NCBI RefSeq assembly: GCF_000300235.2
Contig: NZ_CP004389.1
Span: 62,001 to 126,000 of the forward strand
Length of the DNA stretch: 64,000 nt
Origin: Thalassospira xiamenensis M-5 = DSM 17429
Lineage (GTDB): Bacteria; Pseudomonadota; Alphaproteobacteria; Rhodospirillales; Thalassospiraceae
Direction: 5' to 3'
Each line of letters starts with the position of its first letter. Within the stretch, counting starts at the first letter, position 1. Of the stretch, positions 32,962-42,723 are shown in pieces. The notes under the pieces were generated by a model. The model was not told the DNA's origin and did no database searches. It was given only the letters and a program-made list of their open reading frames with translations. Position numbers and translations under genes: made by a program.

Positions 32962-35900
32962 ATGGCCGGATTTGCGCGCGTTGCCGCATCAGATGAATTT
33001 GACCCTAACATGTCTGGCGCTGAACATTCAGGTGGTGTTGATACTGGAAGTCTTGCTCCCGCTGAACCGTCGGTTAACAATGAGCCCGCCAAGGAAGATG
33101 AGCCCGAGGTTGATCTAAAGGGCACAGTCGAAAAGATCTTGCATCGATCAAAAGATGACCGGTTTGCTGTCCTTCGCGTCAAAGTGAAGAATGGCAGGGG
33201 TTTCAAGATGCACATTGTCGCCGGAGCCGTTCGAAAAGGGCTCGTTTACTCTACCGGTGATGATATTGAAGCGTCCGGCGTATGGGGCGAGCATTCAAAG
33301 TACGGTGAACAATTCAAAGCGTCAAAAATCAAAATATTGACACAGGAAAACAGATCACTGGCTGGCGTCAGACGATTTTATCAGAAATACAGGGACAGAT
33401 TGCCCGGCATTGGTGGAAAAACCATCAACAACCTTATTTCCCATTTCGGCAACGACCTGCCTGAGATTATGGGTGATCAGGCAGAACTTGCCAAAGTTAT
33501 CCCAAGCGCAAAGGCGCATGCGATCGCAAAATTGTGGACGATCGTGATGAATGATCAAGCTGAGGCAGACACAATCAAGCTGATGGAGCTTGGTGTAAAT
33601 TCAAGGGCAGCTTCAGCAATTGTCGAAGAGTGGGGAAAATCGGCCGTTGGAAGGTTTTCGAAGTCACCATGGAAAGCAATGCAAATCAATGGGGTCGGGT
33701 TTGGATCAGCCGAAGCTGCAGCTCGCACACTAGACCTTCCAACTGATCACGAAGACCGGATTGAAGCACTGTTGGATCTCGCTCTTCAGGAAACCGAGGA
33801 AACTGACGGTCACATTGCTCTTCCTGTAATGGACCTTGCTAAACGTGCCGTAAAGATCGCGAAGCTCGCCGATGCGAAAGGCACGCAAGATCTCCAGGTG
33901 ACAATCATCAACCAAATACCTGAGCTGATCAGATCAAAAAAACTGAAAGCGCGCATGACGGAAGAAGGGGCGCTCTTGATGCGCCCCATCACCTATGCCG
34001 CAATGGTCTCTATTATCAGATCACTCAAGCTGGCGCAGCTCCACCCGGTCGACACTCCCCATGCCATTCTCGAAGAGCGTTTCCGTCAGGCAGTAAACGC
34101 TGTGCGCGATCAGGGCATTAATCTGAATACCCTCCAGCAAAAAATCACATGGAACTCCCTCACTCAGAGATTGTCGATAGGGATTGGGTTTGCCGGATCG
34201 GGCAAAACAACTTCAATGTCATGCGTCTTCAAAGCTTTTGAAGGTACAAAGTATGTCGTCACGTCACTGGCGGGTAAGGCCGTTGTCCGAGCTCGCGACA
34301 CGGCTGGCGTCGATGGTTACACAATGCACTCGATCCTAAAATGGGTCCCCGAGCGTTGGTGGGTTCCGCGGCTTCGTATGCATCTATCTGCATCAGAATA
34401 TGATTCGGCGCTTGAAGATGGCACCATTCCTGGTGTCGATTTTGATGACCCAGAGATGATACCGGTAAATCGCGGCCCTGGCTTCCTCCACGATCAATAC
34501 CGAAGACTGGACTATCATTTTATCGCCCTAGATGAATCATCAATGCCATCCGTTGTTCTCATGGCCCAGTTTTTGCGCGCGGTAGATTTCAGTAAAACTC
34601 AGGTCGTTCTTGCCGGGGATACAGCACAGTTGCTAATCGGCCCCGGCAAAACTTTTGCCGACCTGATTGATGCAAATGTTCTACCCATTACTATTCTCGA
34701 CGAAGTCTACCGTCAAAAAGCAGACAGTTCTTCAACAGGTCAAATTCAGGAACCATCCGTGCTTCCAGATGCACTTTTGAATATCCGAAACGGGGATTTT
34801 CCTGCTGTCGGGGAGGGGCATGATTTCATTGAAAGTGATGACAAGGGAATCTTGCCTATCGTCGTTGAAGAAGCTCGACGCTGGAACGGGGAGGGCCGCT
34901 GGAATGGCAGCACTTTGGTGATGGCCCCAATGCGGCCCGGCAAATGCGGCCTGTCGGCAATGAATAAGGCTCTCAAAGCTGAGTTCAACCCGCCTGCCGG
35001 CCAGATCCAACCTAACGAAATTGAAAGTTGGCGACTTTTTTATCCAACAAGGGATGGGCAAGAGCTGGAAATTACCAAAGGGGATCCGGTTATTCAGGTA
35101 ACCAATGAACCCCTGCCGATCATTACAAGCCCGCTTGCCAGCAATGGTGCATTGCCAGCCCACATTTCAGTGAGGAGCCCAAGCAAGAGCAAGGATGAGC
35201 GTACAATGAACGGCACCATCGGTCTTTTCTTGGGGTTTAGGCACGTTCCAGAAGATCCAACAGGACAGAGCCCTGTAGAGGGATGGGTCGCGACATTCAA
35301 GTTTGAGCAAGAAAACGAACTGGTTGCCGTGCCTGTTGCTATGGATGAAAACCGCTTTGGGATGTTTCGGATTAATTCTCTTGAGATGGGCTTTGCAATG
35401 AGCCCTTACAAAGCACAAGGGTCAGAAGCAAAATATGCCATCTGTGTGTATCCAGACGAAGCGAAAAGAACTATGAACCGCAATATGCTGTATACGGCAG
35501 CATCTCGTGGTAAAAAATGGACCGTAAATATTTCCAAGCGCGAGAATTTCGACCGGGCCCTGAAAATTGTAGAGTCCGAGAACCGAATTTCACCACTCTG
35601 CGACTTTATCCGCGCAAATGTCGAAGCAACGGCCGAAAAAGAAATGCCGATGATCGAATATCAGATGGACGCGGCCAAAGACGCACTACTGATGCAAAAT
35701 ATCGGGATAGAAAAAGGTGTCACTTTTGACTCAAACAGTGATGTGTCGATCAGCAACCTGACCAAGCTGACTACCGACCTCGTTGACCTCAACGAGCGCT
35801 CACTTATGACGGTTGAAGAGTGGATCAAGACCGCGGAACTTCGCAAGATCGAACTCTCAAGAGAGGTCATGCACCGCGCTCGCGCCTTCGGATTGCACCT

Positions 35901-36294
35901 CGATACCAACGACGAAAAAATTCACGAATATTCTGAGCGTTTGCGAACTCATGACTGGACCTATGAATATTCCGATGACGCATGTGTGTATCGCCGCGGA
36001 GCGTCGAATCTGGAACAGATAAACCGTCTCAAGCATGCCATCGGACCAGACGCAGCGTATCTTGGCTGGGTCATGCACGCTCCGCACAATGAAATCACTT
36101 CATATCCGGCCGAAAATATTCCGACATGGGCTTACACAGATTATAATGAACCAGGCCTCGCGACCGATAGTGACTTGGCCAATGATCAGACTTCGGATCC
36201 CTCACCTGACGGATGGGACCCAACGGTTGAGGCTCCCAGACTGTCGGCCGGCCACCAGGGTTCACGGATTGACGATTGTGATATCCCTTTCTGA
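32962..36294 (+). CDS. RecD2-like superfamily I DNA helicase
   Basis: This 1110-aa protein has an N-terminal OB-type domain (about 50-115), helix-hairpin-helix segments (LPGIGGKTINNLISHFG, INGVGFGSAEAAARTL), Walker A GFAGSGKTT near 409-417, Walker B ALDESSM near 522, and the helicase C-terminal motif MSPYKAQGSE near 812. This order is that of RecD2. A C-terminal extension of about 200 residues is unassigned. It should unwind DNA 5'-3', perhaps in transfer or repair of transferred strands. No relaxase motif is present, so it is not TraI. Confidence 0.85.
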   Translation: MAGFARVAASDEFDPNMSGAEHSGGVDTGSLAPAEPSVNNEPAKEDEPEVDLKGTVEKILHRSKDDRFAVLRVKVKNGRGFKMHIVAGAVRKGLVYSTGDDIEASGVWGEHSKYGEQFKASKIKILTQENRSLAGVRRFYQKYRDRLPGIGGKTINNLISHFGNDLPEIMGDQAELAKVIPSAKAHAIAKLWTIVMNDQAEADTIKLMELGVNSRAASAIVEEWGKSAVGRFSKSPWKAMQINGVGFGSAEAAARTLDLPTDHEDRIEALLDLALQETEETDGHIALPVMDLAKRAVKIAKLADAKGTQDLQVTIINQIPELIRSKKLKARMTEEGALLMRPITYAAMVSIIRSLKLAQLHPVDTPHAILEERFRQAVNAVRDQGINLNTLQQKITWNSLTQRLSIGIGFAGSGKTTSMSCVFKAFEGTKYVVTSLAGKAVVRARDTAGVDGYTMHSILKWVPERWWVPRLRMHLSASEYDSALEDGTIPGVDFDDPEMIPVNRGPGFLHDQYRRLDYHFIALDESSMPSVVLMAQFLRAVDFSKTQVVLAGDTAQLLIGPGKTFADLIDANVLPITILDEVYRQKADSSSTGQIQEPSVLPDALLNIRNGDFPAVGEGHDFIESDDKGILPIVVEEARRWNGEGRWNGSTLVMAPMRPGKCGLSAMNKALKAEFNPPAGQIQPNEIESWRLFYPTRDGQELEITKGDPVIQVTNEPLPIITSPLASNGALPAHISVRSPSKSKDERTMNGTIGLFLGFRHVPEDPTGQSPVEGWVATFKFEQENELVAVPVAMDENRFGMFRINSLEMGFAMSPYKAQGSEAKYAICVYPDEAKRTMNRNMLYTAASRGKKWTVNISKRENFDRALKIVESENRISPLCDFIRANVEATAEKEMPMIEYQMDAAKDALLMQNIGIEKGVTFDSNSDVSISNLTKLTTDLVDLNERSLMTVEEWIKTAELRKIELSREVMHRARAFGLHLDTNDEKIHEYSERLRTHDWTYEYSDDACVYRRGASNLEQINRLKHAIGPDAAYLGWVMHAPHNEITSYPAENIPTWAYTDYNEPGLATDSDLANDQTSDPSPDGWDPTVEAPRLSAGHQGSRIDDCDIPF

Positions 36295-36316
36295 TTGTGG
36301 CCGTCTCTCATCATGA

Positions 36317-36350
36317 AAAAGCGGAGCAACCGTTCGGTGCTCCGCTTTTT
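36317..36350. terminator. Bidirectional terminator
   Basis: AAGCGGAGCA pairs with TGCTCCGCTT around a 9-base loop, with flanking A and T runs. It lies between convergent helicase and dotG genes. Confidence 0.85.
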
Positions 36351-36368
36351 CCTTCACAGCAGCCTGCC

Positions 36369-37634
36369 TTAGTTGATCGGTTCCGTTAGGTCACTTAGCA
36401 GCACAATCGCATAGGACGCGTTCGAATAAAGAGCGACTTCAGGACGCCCAAAATTCTCATCGACCACTGTATCAAGCTCATCTTGTGCCGTGTCGGCGAG
36501 CGATTCTACTCCAGCCCAAACCGCTTGATCTTCGGTCTGCGCTTCCTGCACTTCTGTGACCGAACCAAGTGCACTTGTGACGACTGTGCTGGCAGCACTT
36601 GCTTTCGCGCTCGCAAAGCCACCCAGAATAGCTACAGCCAGCTTCATCCCGTATCGCTCGATTAGGCGAGGCCTGACCAAATCATAGACGCAACTATCCA
36701 TCGAACTTGGATCGATCATGACGGCGGATATGGGCTGGCTAAAGCGGGGGCCACTCACAGAATTCATTGTCACTTGCATGCAAGTGCTATTCGAAGCGAA
36801 TGAACCGATGAATGTATGATCTGTCAAAATCCCCGTGTTCACGTCAAAAATAATTGGAGTGCCTGGCAAATCGGATGTCGCCGCGACCCGATTTATCCCA
36901 TAGAACATTTCGCCAGCACGAGCGACAACCCTAACCGGTTCGTCAGTATCCGCCCCTTCCGTCGTCGAAGGGTCTTGCAGGTCAGACGTCGCAACACGAT
37001 CTGGCTGATATGACCCCACCAAGGTTACAGTTTCACCAAACTGATCCCATTTGTTCTGGTTCGCGGCAAACTGGCCTGCAATCTTATCGACAAGCACCTG
37101 ATTTACGTTTCCGCTGCTTTCACTATCGGAGTTGGAGCCAGATTCCTCAGTTGAAGTCTTCACCGTCCTTAGAATAGGGCCGGACTCATTTACCGTGGTC
37201 GCAATAATCGTTCCATCTGATTCAGACGAACTATTTGGCTCCTGATCCACATTGAAAGCATCCAACGGCAATCCGATGGCAGCACTTCCGTTTCGATCGA
37301 TGGCTTCATCAATCCGGATTTCGTCAGCTGCCTTGGCTTGCCGCTGCATTTCTTTGTTTTCGAGCTGGTTTTTGCCCCGCGAAACCGTGTCAAATTTATC
37401 AATGTCGCCGACCAGCTCGACCTCACCCGACGGCATTACGTTCGATAGATTAAAGGCTACTGTACCCATGATTACCACTATCGCTATAGCGGAAACCCAG
37501 AGAATTCTTTTCGTGCCTGGATGAGAGAAGTTATTCTTGATGCGATCTTTAAGCGGCTTCTTCTTGGGATCAAGAATGGCCTCGTGGAGAAATTCCCGAT
37601 CAGAATCATATTCGTAATTGTTTTCGGTACTCAT
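36369..37634 (-). CDS. dotG: DotG/TraO (VirB10-like) core complex protein
   Basis: This 421-aa protein has a cytoplasmic N-terminus, one membrane helix (about 45-66) and a disordered Ser/Glu-rich middle. The C-terminal VirB10-like domain runs from about 215 (RAGEMFYGINRVAATSDLPGTPIIFDV is the family start, here in two parts). It spans the envelope and lines the channel. The start directly follows the dotH stop (TAAATG). It is much shorter than Legionella DotG because the repeat region is missing, like plasmid TraO. Confidence 0.85.
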   Translation of the reverse strand: MSTENNYEYDSDREFLHEAILDPKKKPLKDRIKNNFSHPGTKRILWVSAIAIVVIMGTVAFNLSNVMPSGEVELVGDIDKFDTVSRGKNQLENKEMQRQAKAADEIRIDEAIDRNGSAAIGLPLDAFNVDQEPNSSSESDGTIIATTVNESGPILRTVKTSTEESGSNSDSESSGNVNQVLVDKIAGQFAANQNKWDQFGETVTLVGSYQPDRVATSDLQDPSTTEGADTDEPVRVVARAGEMFYGINRVAATSDLPGTPIIFDVNTGILTDHTFIGSFASNSTCMQVTMNSVSGPRFSQPISAVMIDPSSMDSCVYDLVRPRLIERYGMKLAVAILGGFASAKASAASTVVTSALGSVTEVQEAQTEDQAVWAGVESLADTAQDELDTVVDENFGRPEVALYSNASYAIVLLSDLTEPIN

Positions 37635-38570
37635 TTAGCCCTCCACCCGCACATCAAATTCTCTCCCCTTGTATGTCATCCACAAACTGTGCACAGGCGG
37701 AGTATCAGGAAGCCGATAGGCTTTGTAATTACCGTTAGACTTCTCTTCGAGCCACGCAGGACCAAGTAACGATGCCGCAGAGCGAACATAAATTGATCCA
37801 CCAAACCTCCACGCTTTGACGAGACTGGATGAAACACCTACAAGCTCCACCGATACAGCGCCAGCAGGCGCAATTCCGGCAGACACGTCGTCAAGCAGCG
37901 GATCCGAGTTGTCCGGTATCCCACTCCCCATTGAGATAGGCATGGTAAAGTTCGGGCCAAAATCCTGAACGGTGATTGTTACCTTTCCATCCAGCTTGTC
38001 CTCACCCGCTACAAGATCAATCATAAGGGGAACGTCGCTGCCTGCCAAATACACGAGCACATTGCCCTGGGCAAAAGTCTTTTTTGGCTTGATGTAAAGC
38101 GTATGTGATCCTTTTCCTTGAGTATCCGTTTCAGCAAGAGGGTCACCAATGTCGAACACTCCATCGCCATTGATTACATTTATAAATGGCCACGGCTTGC
38201 CAGTAACATCAAAGAAAGACACAGAGCTTGCATATCCGCCAATTAGATTAAGCTTTAGCGGCGCCTCGGCATTGTCGAGGGATACCTCTTCCGATCTGGA
38301 TCTTGGTGTTGGTGACGGACCGAAACGTTCCGCTTGGACTTTTTTCTGCTCTTCAGTCGCCTTACGATACTTGCGAATATCATCAGGACGAACGGGATAC
38401 ATGCCGTCCAAAAACTTGTTGATAGCAGCCCGGGTCTCCGGGTTTTCTTTTTCTTCAAGATTCGGCAATGGCGGCATCGTACTAGGGTCGATGCCTTGGG
38501 CCCATCCATAACTCGGCATTGATATTAACAGCGCCAACAATGAGGAACGAAGTATCCTCTTATTCTGCAT
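37635..38570 (-). CDS. dotH: DotH/TraN (IcmK) core complex protein
   Basis: Start ATG 38570 after GGGGGAAG gives 311 residues with a signal peptide (to about 24). The domain from about 105 (LNLIGGYASSVSFFDVTGKPWPF, in two parts) is typical of DotH/IcmK outer-membrane complex proteins, and a C-terminal domain follows. It acts with DotC and DotD at the outer membrane. It overlaps the small gene upstream by 11 bases. Confidence 0.85.
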   Translation of the reverse strand: MQNKRILRSSLLALLISMPSYGWAQGIDPSTMPPLPNLEEKENPETRAAINKFLDGMYPVRPDDIRKYRKATEEQKKVQAERFGPSPTPRSRSEEVSLDNAEAPLKLNLIGGYASSVSFFDVTGKPWPFINVINGDGVFDIGDPLAETDTQGKGSHTLYIKPKKTFAQGNVLVYLAGSDVPLMIDLVAGEDKLDGKVTITVQDFGPNFTMPISMGSGIPDNSDPLLDDVSAGIAPAGAVSVELVGVSSSLVKAWRFGGSIYVRSAASLLGPAWLEEKSNGNYKAYRLPDTPPVHSLWMTYKGREFDVRVEG

Positions 38571-38838
38571 AATCTTCCCCCTCAACATCGGCAAGCACGA
38601 TACCAGCAACGTCATTTCTGCTTTGTGCGATCTGAAGGCCAATCATGATCCCTTCAAGTCTGATTGCATCGATATCGTCGCGCGGAGCATGTACAAGCAG
38701 CTCCTGAAATTCCCTGATAGATGCCGTCACGGGAGAGAAGCCATTCAGCCTGCCTGGCCATTCACTTAATCGTCTTGCATCCTCAACCGGCCTGTCGGGA
38801 ATATTGACCCTGTAGAATGAGAAGTTTTTTTCTGACAT
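38560..38838 (-). CDS. Small protein between dotI and dotH (92 aa)
   Basis: Start ATG 38838 follows AAGGCG. A soluble protein (FQELLVHAPRDDIDAIRLEGI, in parts) of unknown family. Its end overlaps the dotH start, which points to coupled expression in the core-complex operon. Confidence 0.5.
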   Translation of the reverse strand: MSEKNFSFYRVNIPDRPVEDARRLSEWPGRLNGFSPVTASIREFQELLVHAPRDDIDAIRLEGIMIGLQIAQSRNDVAGIVLADVEGEDYAE

Positions 38839-38899
38839 TTGGAACGCCTTCGTCTTTCTGAATAGTTTTGTCAGATTCAGTGATTGCAACCGATATCGG

Positions 38900-39547
38900 C
38901 TAACCCTGCCTTACGATTAGTGAGGTGACGCCTAATCCCTTGAAAAACGGATCGTCTGAATAAGGGCGCCGGATTACGATCACTCGCGCTTCCAGCTGTT
39001 GCGGAACCTTGTTGTTGGCACTGAGATACGTAACCCGGAAGGGTACTTTCACTTCCCACGCGTACCGATCGGCATAGTTGCCAGACGCAATTCCAAGTCC
39101 TTCATTGACGACGACGGGCGCCTCGTCAGAAGTGTAGGCCGTAACCATAGCCGCGTGACGAACGACATAGTTCAAAACACCATTTGCAGTGATTGCATCG
39201 TTCCATTCACTCCAGCCTTCCGGAGTAAAGCGCTTTTTGGTGCTCCCCAGATCCCGAGAAAAGTTTGCGGCCGAAAAGGTATAAGAGCCAATGGCCGTGT
39301 CTGCGGCATATTCAATTACATCGGCGGTCGTCAGATAAGGCTTGTCTAGCGGGATAATTTCCTGAACCGCGCAACCCGGCCCCATCGGAATGTACCGCTC
39401 TGCTGGAGGTGCCGCGACGACAACAACACTGAAGAGAATGGATATAACAAGGCCTGCTGCAAGCATGTGATTGATACGCTTTGCAGAGGTTTCACCATCT
39501 TTATAAAATTTCGCCCGGTTTTTGATGGTCTCAACGAACTTGCTCAT
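38900..39547 (-). CDS. dotI: DotI/TraM (IcmL) inner-membrane protein
   Basis: Start ATG 39547 gives 215 residues. One membrane helix (about 28-48) is followed by the periplasmic IcmL domain (WSEWNDAITANGVLNYV, then WEVKVPFRVTYLSA), which is VirB8-like. It is a scaffold of the type IVB complex. The order dotI-dotH-dotG is that of IncI and Legionella loci. Confidence 0.82.
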   Translation of the reverse strand: MSKFVETIKNRAKFYKDGETSAKRINHMLAAGLVISILFSVVVVAAPPAERYIPMGPGCAVQEIIPLDKPYLTTADVIEYAADTAIGSYTFSAANFSRDLGSTKKRFTPEGWSEWNDAITANGVLNYVVRHAAMVTAYTSDEAPVVVNEGLGIASGNYADRYAWEVKVPFRVTYLSANNKVPQQLEARVIVIRRPYSDDPFFKGLGVTSLIVRQG

Positions 39548-39555
39548 AGCATCCA

Positions 39556-39855
39556 CTATTCCGTTACATCTGTAGCTTCGATCGGCCCTGCATAAGTGCA
39601 CTCAGGGCCGGTTAGCCAAATTTTGGGGGCAGGCTGAAAAAACCATCGCGCTGCATTAAAAAAAAACAGGATCAGAAGACAGGAGACAAGAATTCCACTC
39701 AGAACATGCTGACGATGAATCGCACGCGAACTGGCACGCAATTCATTTCCCGATGGCAGAACACCAACGTCAAAATACCTTTCTGAAGAGGTCCCTTTCT
39801 CGTCCACAAGTCGGTGGCGGCTCCTGAAGGGGAAATACCCCAAAGCCGATTTCAT
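39556..39855 (-). CDS. Small membrane protein before dotI (99 aa)
   Basis: Start ATG 39855 follows AGGAAA. One membrane helix at about 52-70 (LSGILVSCLLILFFFNAA). By position it could be a DotJ-like partner of DotI, but the sequence does not prove it. Confidence 0.5.
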   Translation of the reverse strand: MKSALGYFPFRSRHRLVDEKGTSSERYFDVGVLPSGNELRASSRAIHRQHVLSGILVSCLLILFFFNAARWFFQPAPKIWLTGPECTYAGPIEATDVTE

Positions 39856-39863
39856 GATTTTTC

Positions 39864-41087
39864 CTATAAACATGGATCGGCCTCGTGCGGAGATCGTCCT
39901 GCCGCAACAGATTCCTGCACTTCCCCCAACGCAAATTCCGCATCGCCAGTAATCTCAAGCATCCAGTCACCAAGCATTTCCCTGACTGGTTTTGATGTTT
40001 TCAGCAGATGGGATGCATACTTTTTGTCTTCTAGAGGAACATCTGCGAGATCTGCGCCTTTGTCTGCCGACACTGGCGCCATGCAATAGATATGTTGCAA
40101 TCTCATGGCTTCCGCCTTCAACGCGATGCGCGCCATCGCTTCGTAGCCGCCACTGTCGTTGTCTGGACTTAGAATGACCATATCGGCTTCGGCCAAGTAA
40201 TCCCAGTTGACTCTCTCAACGCTTTTCGTGCCCTGCGGCCAGGTCATTACAGCTAGGTCCGGAAAGAATTTAGCGGCGTGATCACACGTTTTCTCACCTT
40301 CAACCAGAAGGACAATTAGTGGCGTTAGACGGTCTTCACGAGCCTGTAACTTCTCAACAAACTTTTCGTATTTGTAAGGGAGGCGATTTTCCATAGGAAA
40401 TTCGGAAATAAACCAACCCTCCACACCCTTTTCAGAAATTCCCCACTGAACAAACGGGGTAATTTTCGCGTCCTCAAAGTCGGCACGTATGACATATCCA
40501 TACGTCTGACCACGTCCATCCTTGTATGGATGCAGCAAGGTGATCGGCAGCTGCGTAACCGGCCTGTCCTCTGATACGGGATTATTAATCGGCGCCGATC
40601 GTCCGCGCGCTCTGTCGAAGCCTGTTGGATACAATGAGGCATGCTCAGGGACAGGGACAATAGCCTGCCATTTGACCGGGACGAACTTGTCATCGGGCTT
40701 TTCGACTTGTGAAAGGCGTCTAACCTTTACTCTTTTCGATGAAGCAGGCCTATCTCTTTCGGGCCAGAGCCCCGGGACCAAATAGTCTATGGCCTCCCTG
40801 AAGCTTAGTGACTTGTAATCTTTCACAAAACTTATCAGATCACCCTTGGCTCCACAGCCAAAGCAATTATAAGTTCCATCACCAGTATTACCGTCCTTTA
40901 GAAAAAAGGACGGGGTTGATTCCTTGTGAAATGGGCACAGCATTGCATGACGACGATCTGAGCCGCGGCGACGTAACTTGCCCCCTGTAAGGCTGACGAT
41001 CACTTCTGAGAGGTTCCGCCTCGCCTTAACAGCCGAAGTAATTTCAGAAATATCAATGTCGTCTCTCTTGTTCCGTCTGGCGCTCAT
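39864..41087 (-). CDS. DnaG-type primase with CHC2 zinc finger and toprim domain
   Basis: This 407-aa protein has the CHC2 zinc finger with Cys51, His54, Cys75 and Cys78 (CPFHKESTPSF, YNCFGCGAKGDLISFV). A toprim domain follows with EGEK near 264 and SPDNDSGG near 310. It is shorter than DnaG and lacks the helicase-binding end. It probably primes the complementary strand after transfer, as plasmid primases do. It overlaps the next upstream gene by four bases. Confidence 0.88.
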   Translation of the reverse strand: MSARRNKRDDIDISEITSAVKARRNLSEVIVSLTGGKLRRRGSDRRHAMLCPFHKESTPSFFLKDGNTGDGTYNCFGCGAKGDLISFVKDYKSLSFREAIDYLVPGLWPERDRPASSKRVKVRRLSQVEKPDDKFVPVKWQAIVPVPEHASLYPTGFDRARGRSAPINNPVSEDRPVTQLPITLLHPYKDGRGQTYGYVIRADFEDAKITPFVQWGISEKGVEGWFISEFPMENRLPYKYEKFVEKLQAREDRLTPLIVLLVEGEKTCDHAAKFFPDLAVMTWPQGTKSVERVNWDYLAEADMVILSPDNDSGGYEAMARIALKAEAMRLQHIYCMAPVSADKGADLADVPLEDKKYASHLLKTSKPVREMLGDWMLEITGDAEFALGEVQESVAAGRSPHEADPCL

Positions 41088-41494
41088 TTCTGATCAACAC
41101 CTGATGAGTAGCGTTCCCCGCCGAACACCCGATACTCGGTCACAGTTCCGTCAGACCCATCCTGTTTTGACTTGCAATCGGGACAAATTCGATTGCCGTT
41201 CCAGAGGGACATAAAAGTGCGGAGGCATTGAAGACAAGTCCGTTCTTTTTGTATTTTGCCAACTTCTATTGGCTTGGCCTTTTCTTTGACGACCAGCTCA
41301 ATACGCGCGGTCAGCCTGCCGCTTTTTAGGCGCATCCGACGACCAAGGCCGTCCCGACGTGCTCTAAGCATCACCGCATGTGAGCTTGGCGCTCCAAGCG
41401 CTTTTGCAATAATTTCCGCGAGATGACCATTGCCCCAAAGTCGGCGCAACAGTTCAGTCCTCAAGTCATCCCATTTAAATTTCATAGCGCTCAT
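41084..41494 (-). CDS. GcrA-like DNA-binding protein with zinc ribbon
   Basis: The N-terminal half (RTELLRRLWGNGHLAEIIAK, then AVMLRARRDGLGRR) matches the GcrA pattern of alphaproteobacterial cell-cycle regulators. The C-terminal half has CLQC and CPDC, a zinc ribbon. GcrA works with sigma-70 at methylated promoters. A plasmid version could tie transfer genes to the host cell cycle. It diverges from an Xre-type regulator gene across an AT-rich operator region. Confidence 0.65.
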   Translation of the reverse strand: MSAMKFKWDDLRTELLRRLWGNGHLAEIIAKALGAPSSHAVMLRARRDGLGRRMRLKSGRLTARIELVVKEKAKPIEVGKIQKERTCLQCLRTFMSLWNGNRICPDCKSKQDGSDGTVTEYRVFGGERYSSGVDQK

Positions 41495-41539
41495 GGTCTA
41501 TCCTGAAAGCTCTTTACCTTTAGGATACCGCCGCTGATT

Positions 41540-41585
41540 TAAGTTGTGTTGGTATTTTGTATTTTTTTTTGGTATTTTTTTATGG
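41540..41585. promoter_or_regulatory. AT-rich operator region between two divergent regulator genes
   Basis: GGTATTTTGTATTTTTTTTT and a second GGTATTTTTT are reverse-strand copies of the AATACAAAA-type motif. They lie within 186 bases between the GcrA-like and Xre-type genes, so one of those regulators may bind it. Confidence 0.4.
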
Positions 41586-41680
41586 AGGAGCTTTAATTGG
41601 CCAGAAAGCAAAATGTCGCCGCCACACACCTATGATGTGATGATTGCTGATGGCCGCCGACTGTATTGCAGGAGTATTTG

Positions 41681-42685
41681 ATGGCAGAATTATCCGGTGG
41701 AACGAAAAAACGTTCGAAGCAGCCACCGTTCGATGCGTTGAGAGAGCGTATTCGAGATAAGCTATGGGAGCACAAAATCCCAATCTATAAAGTCAGCGAG
41801 CTGCTGGGACGCAACCAGACCTATATGCAGTTCTACATATATCAGGGAATGCCCGCAACGCTTGAACTTGAACAGAGAAAAATAATTGCGGATCTTGTCG
41901 GCATGTCTCAGGTGGACTTGTTCAAGAAACCATCCAAGGAAGAAAATGCTGCTTATAAAAAGAGGATGGAATTGCAATACCCTGCGAAAGCAGGAAGCAC
42001 AGTAAAAGCAGCAACCAAGGCCAGCCCCGCGGCTTCGGAAACTGATTCCATAGAGCCAGAGGTGTCGACAGAAGCCGAGCAAAAAATGGCCGCTGTTGAT
42101 CCGGAAACTTCAACAACAACTGTGTCAGATAATAAAGCCAAGCGAGCACCCACAAAAGCCCGCAGCAAAACTTCGAAATCCACAAAGTCAAAGTCAAAAG
42201 CCCAGAAAGCAGCGACGCCCGAAGGCGCTGACTTGGTCAACACCAGTTCAGAAGAACCTGAATCTCCAATCAGCGTTAAGGCTCACGAAGAATTAGCGCG
42301 GGATGAACCTGAACAGAAAGGGATTATTGTCGTCGCTCCAAGCGAATTCGAATCTCTGATGAATGAAAACCGCCAGTTGCCTGATACCGCAAAATCATTG
42401 CTGACTGAAGGCGTTGATATTCCGCTCCATTTCGACATTTATGGTGATATTCTCCGGGCTGGCGCCAAAATTCTTGCAAACACGACAGTCTCGCCATCTG
42501 CTGGTGATCTCGCAATCCTGGTGTCTCGGAAACACACGACCGGGATCTCTATCGCGACAATTGTTCGGACCGGAAATAGCAGAAACCTTGCCGGGTTCAC
42601 GGCAACCCTAATTGGCCAGGATAAAGAACAAACATACTCATCCAACGAGTATGAACTTCTGACAATTTCATCCATCACGCTTTAA
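41681..42685 (+). CDS. Regulator with N-terminal HTH and LexA/S24-like C-terminal domain
   Basis: Start ATG 41681 after GGAG gives 334 residues. Residues about 10-70 form an Xre-type helix-turn-helix (IPIYKVSELLGRNQTYMQ). A long Ala/Lys/Ser-rich disordered linker follows. The C-terminal part (ILANTTVSPSAGDLAILVS) resembles the S24 fold of CI-type repressors. A Ser-Lys catalytic pair cannot be confirmed. It may be the master repressor of the backbone. Confidence 0.6.
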   Translation: MAELSGGTKKRSKQPPFDALRERIRDKLWEHKIPIYKVSELLGRNQTYMQFYIYQGMPATLELEQRKIIADLVGMSQVDLFKKPSKEENAAYKKRMELQYPAKAGSTVKAATKASPAASETDSIEPEVSTEAEQKMAAVDPETSTTTVSDNKAKRAPTKARSKTSKSTKSKSKAQKAATPEGADLVNTSSEEPESPISVKAHEELARDEPEQKGIIVVAPSEFESLMNENRQLPDTAKSLLTEGVDIPLHFDIYGDILRAGAKILANTTVSPSAGDLAILVSRKHTTGISIATIVRTGNSRNLAGFTATLIGQDKEQTYSSNEYELLTISSITL

Positions 42686-42723
42686 CACATAGAATGACAG
42701 TCTTTGGCACCCGCTGAAGACTG

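Noticed and set aside
32962-36294. Conjugative relaxase TraI
   Set aside because: No relaxase His-triad or catalytic Tyr motif is present. The domain order is that of RecD2.
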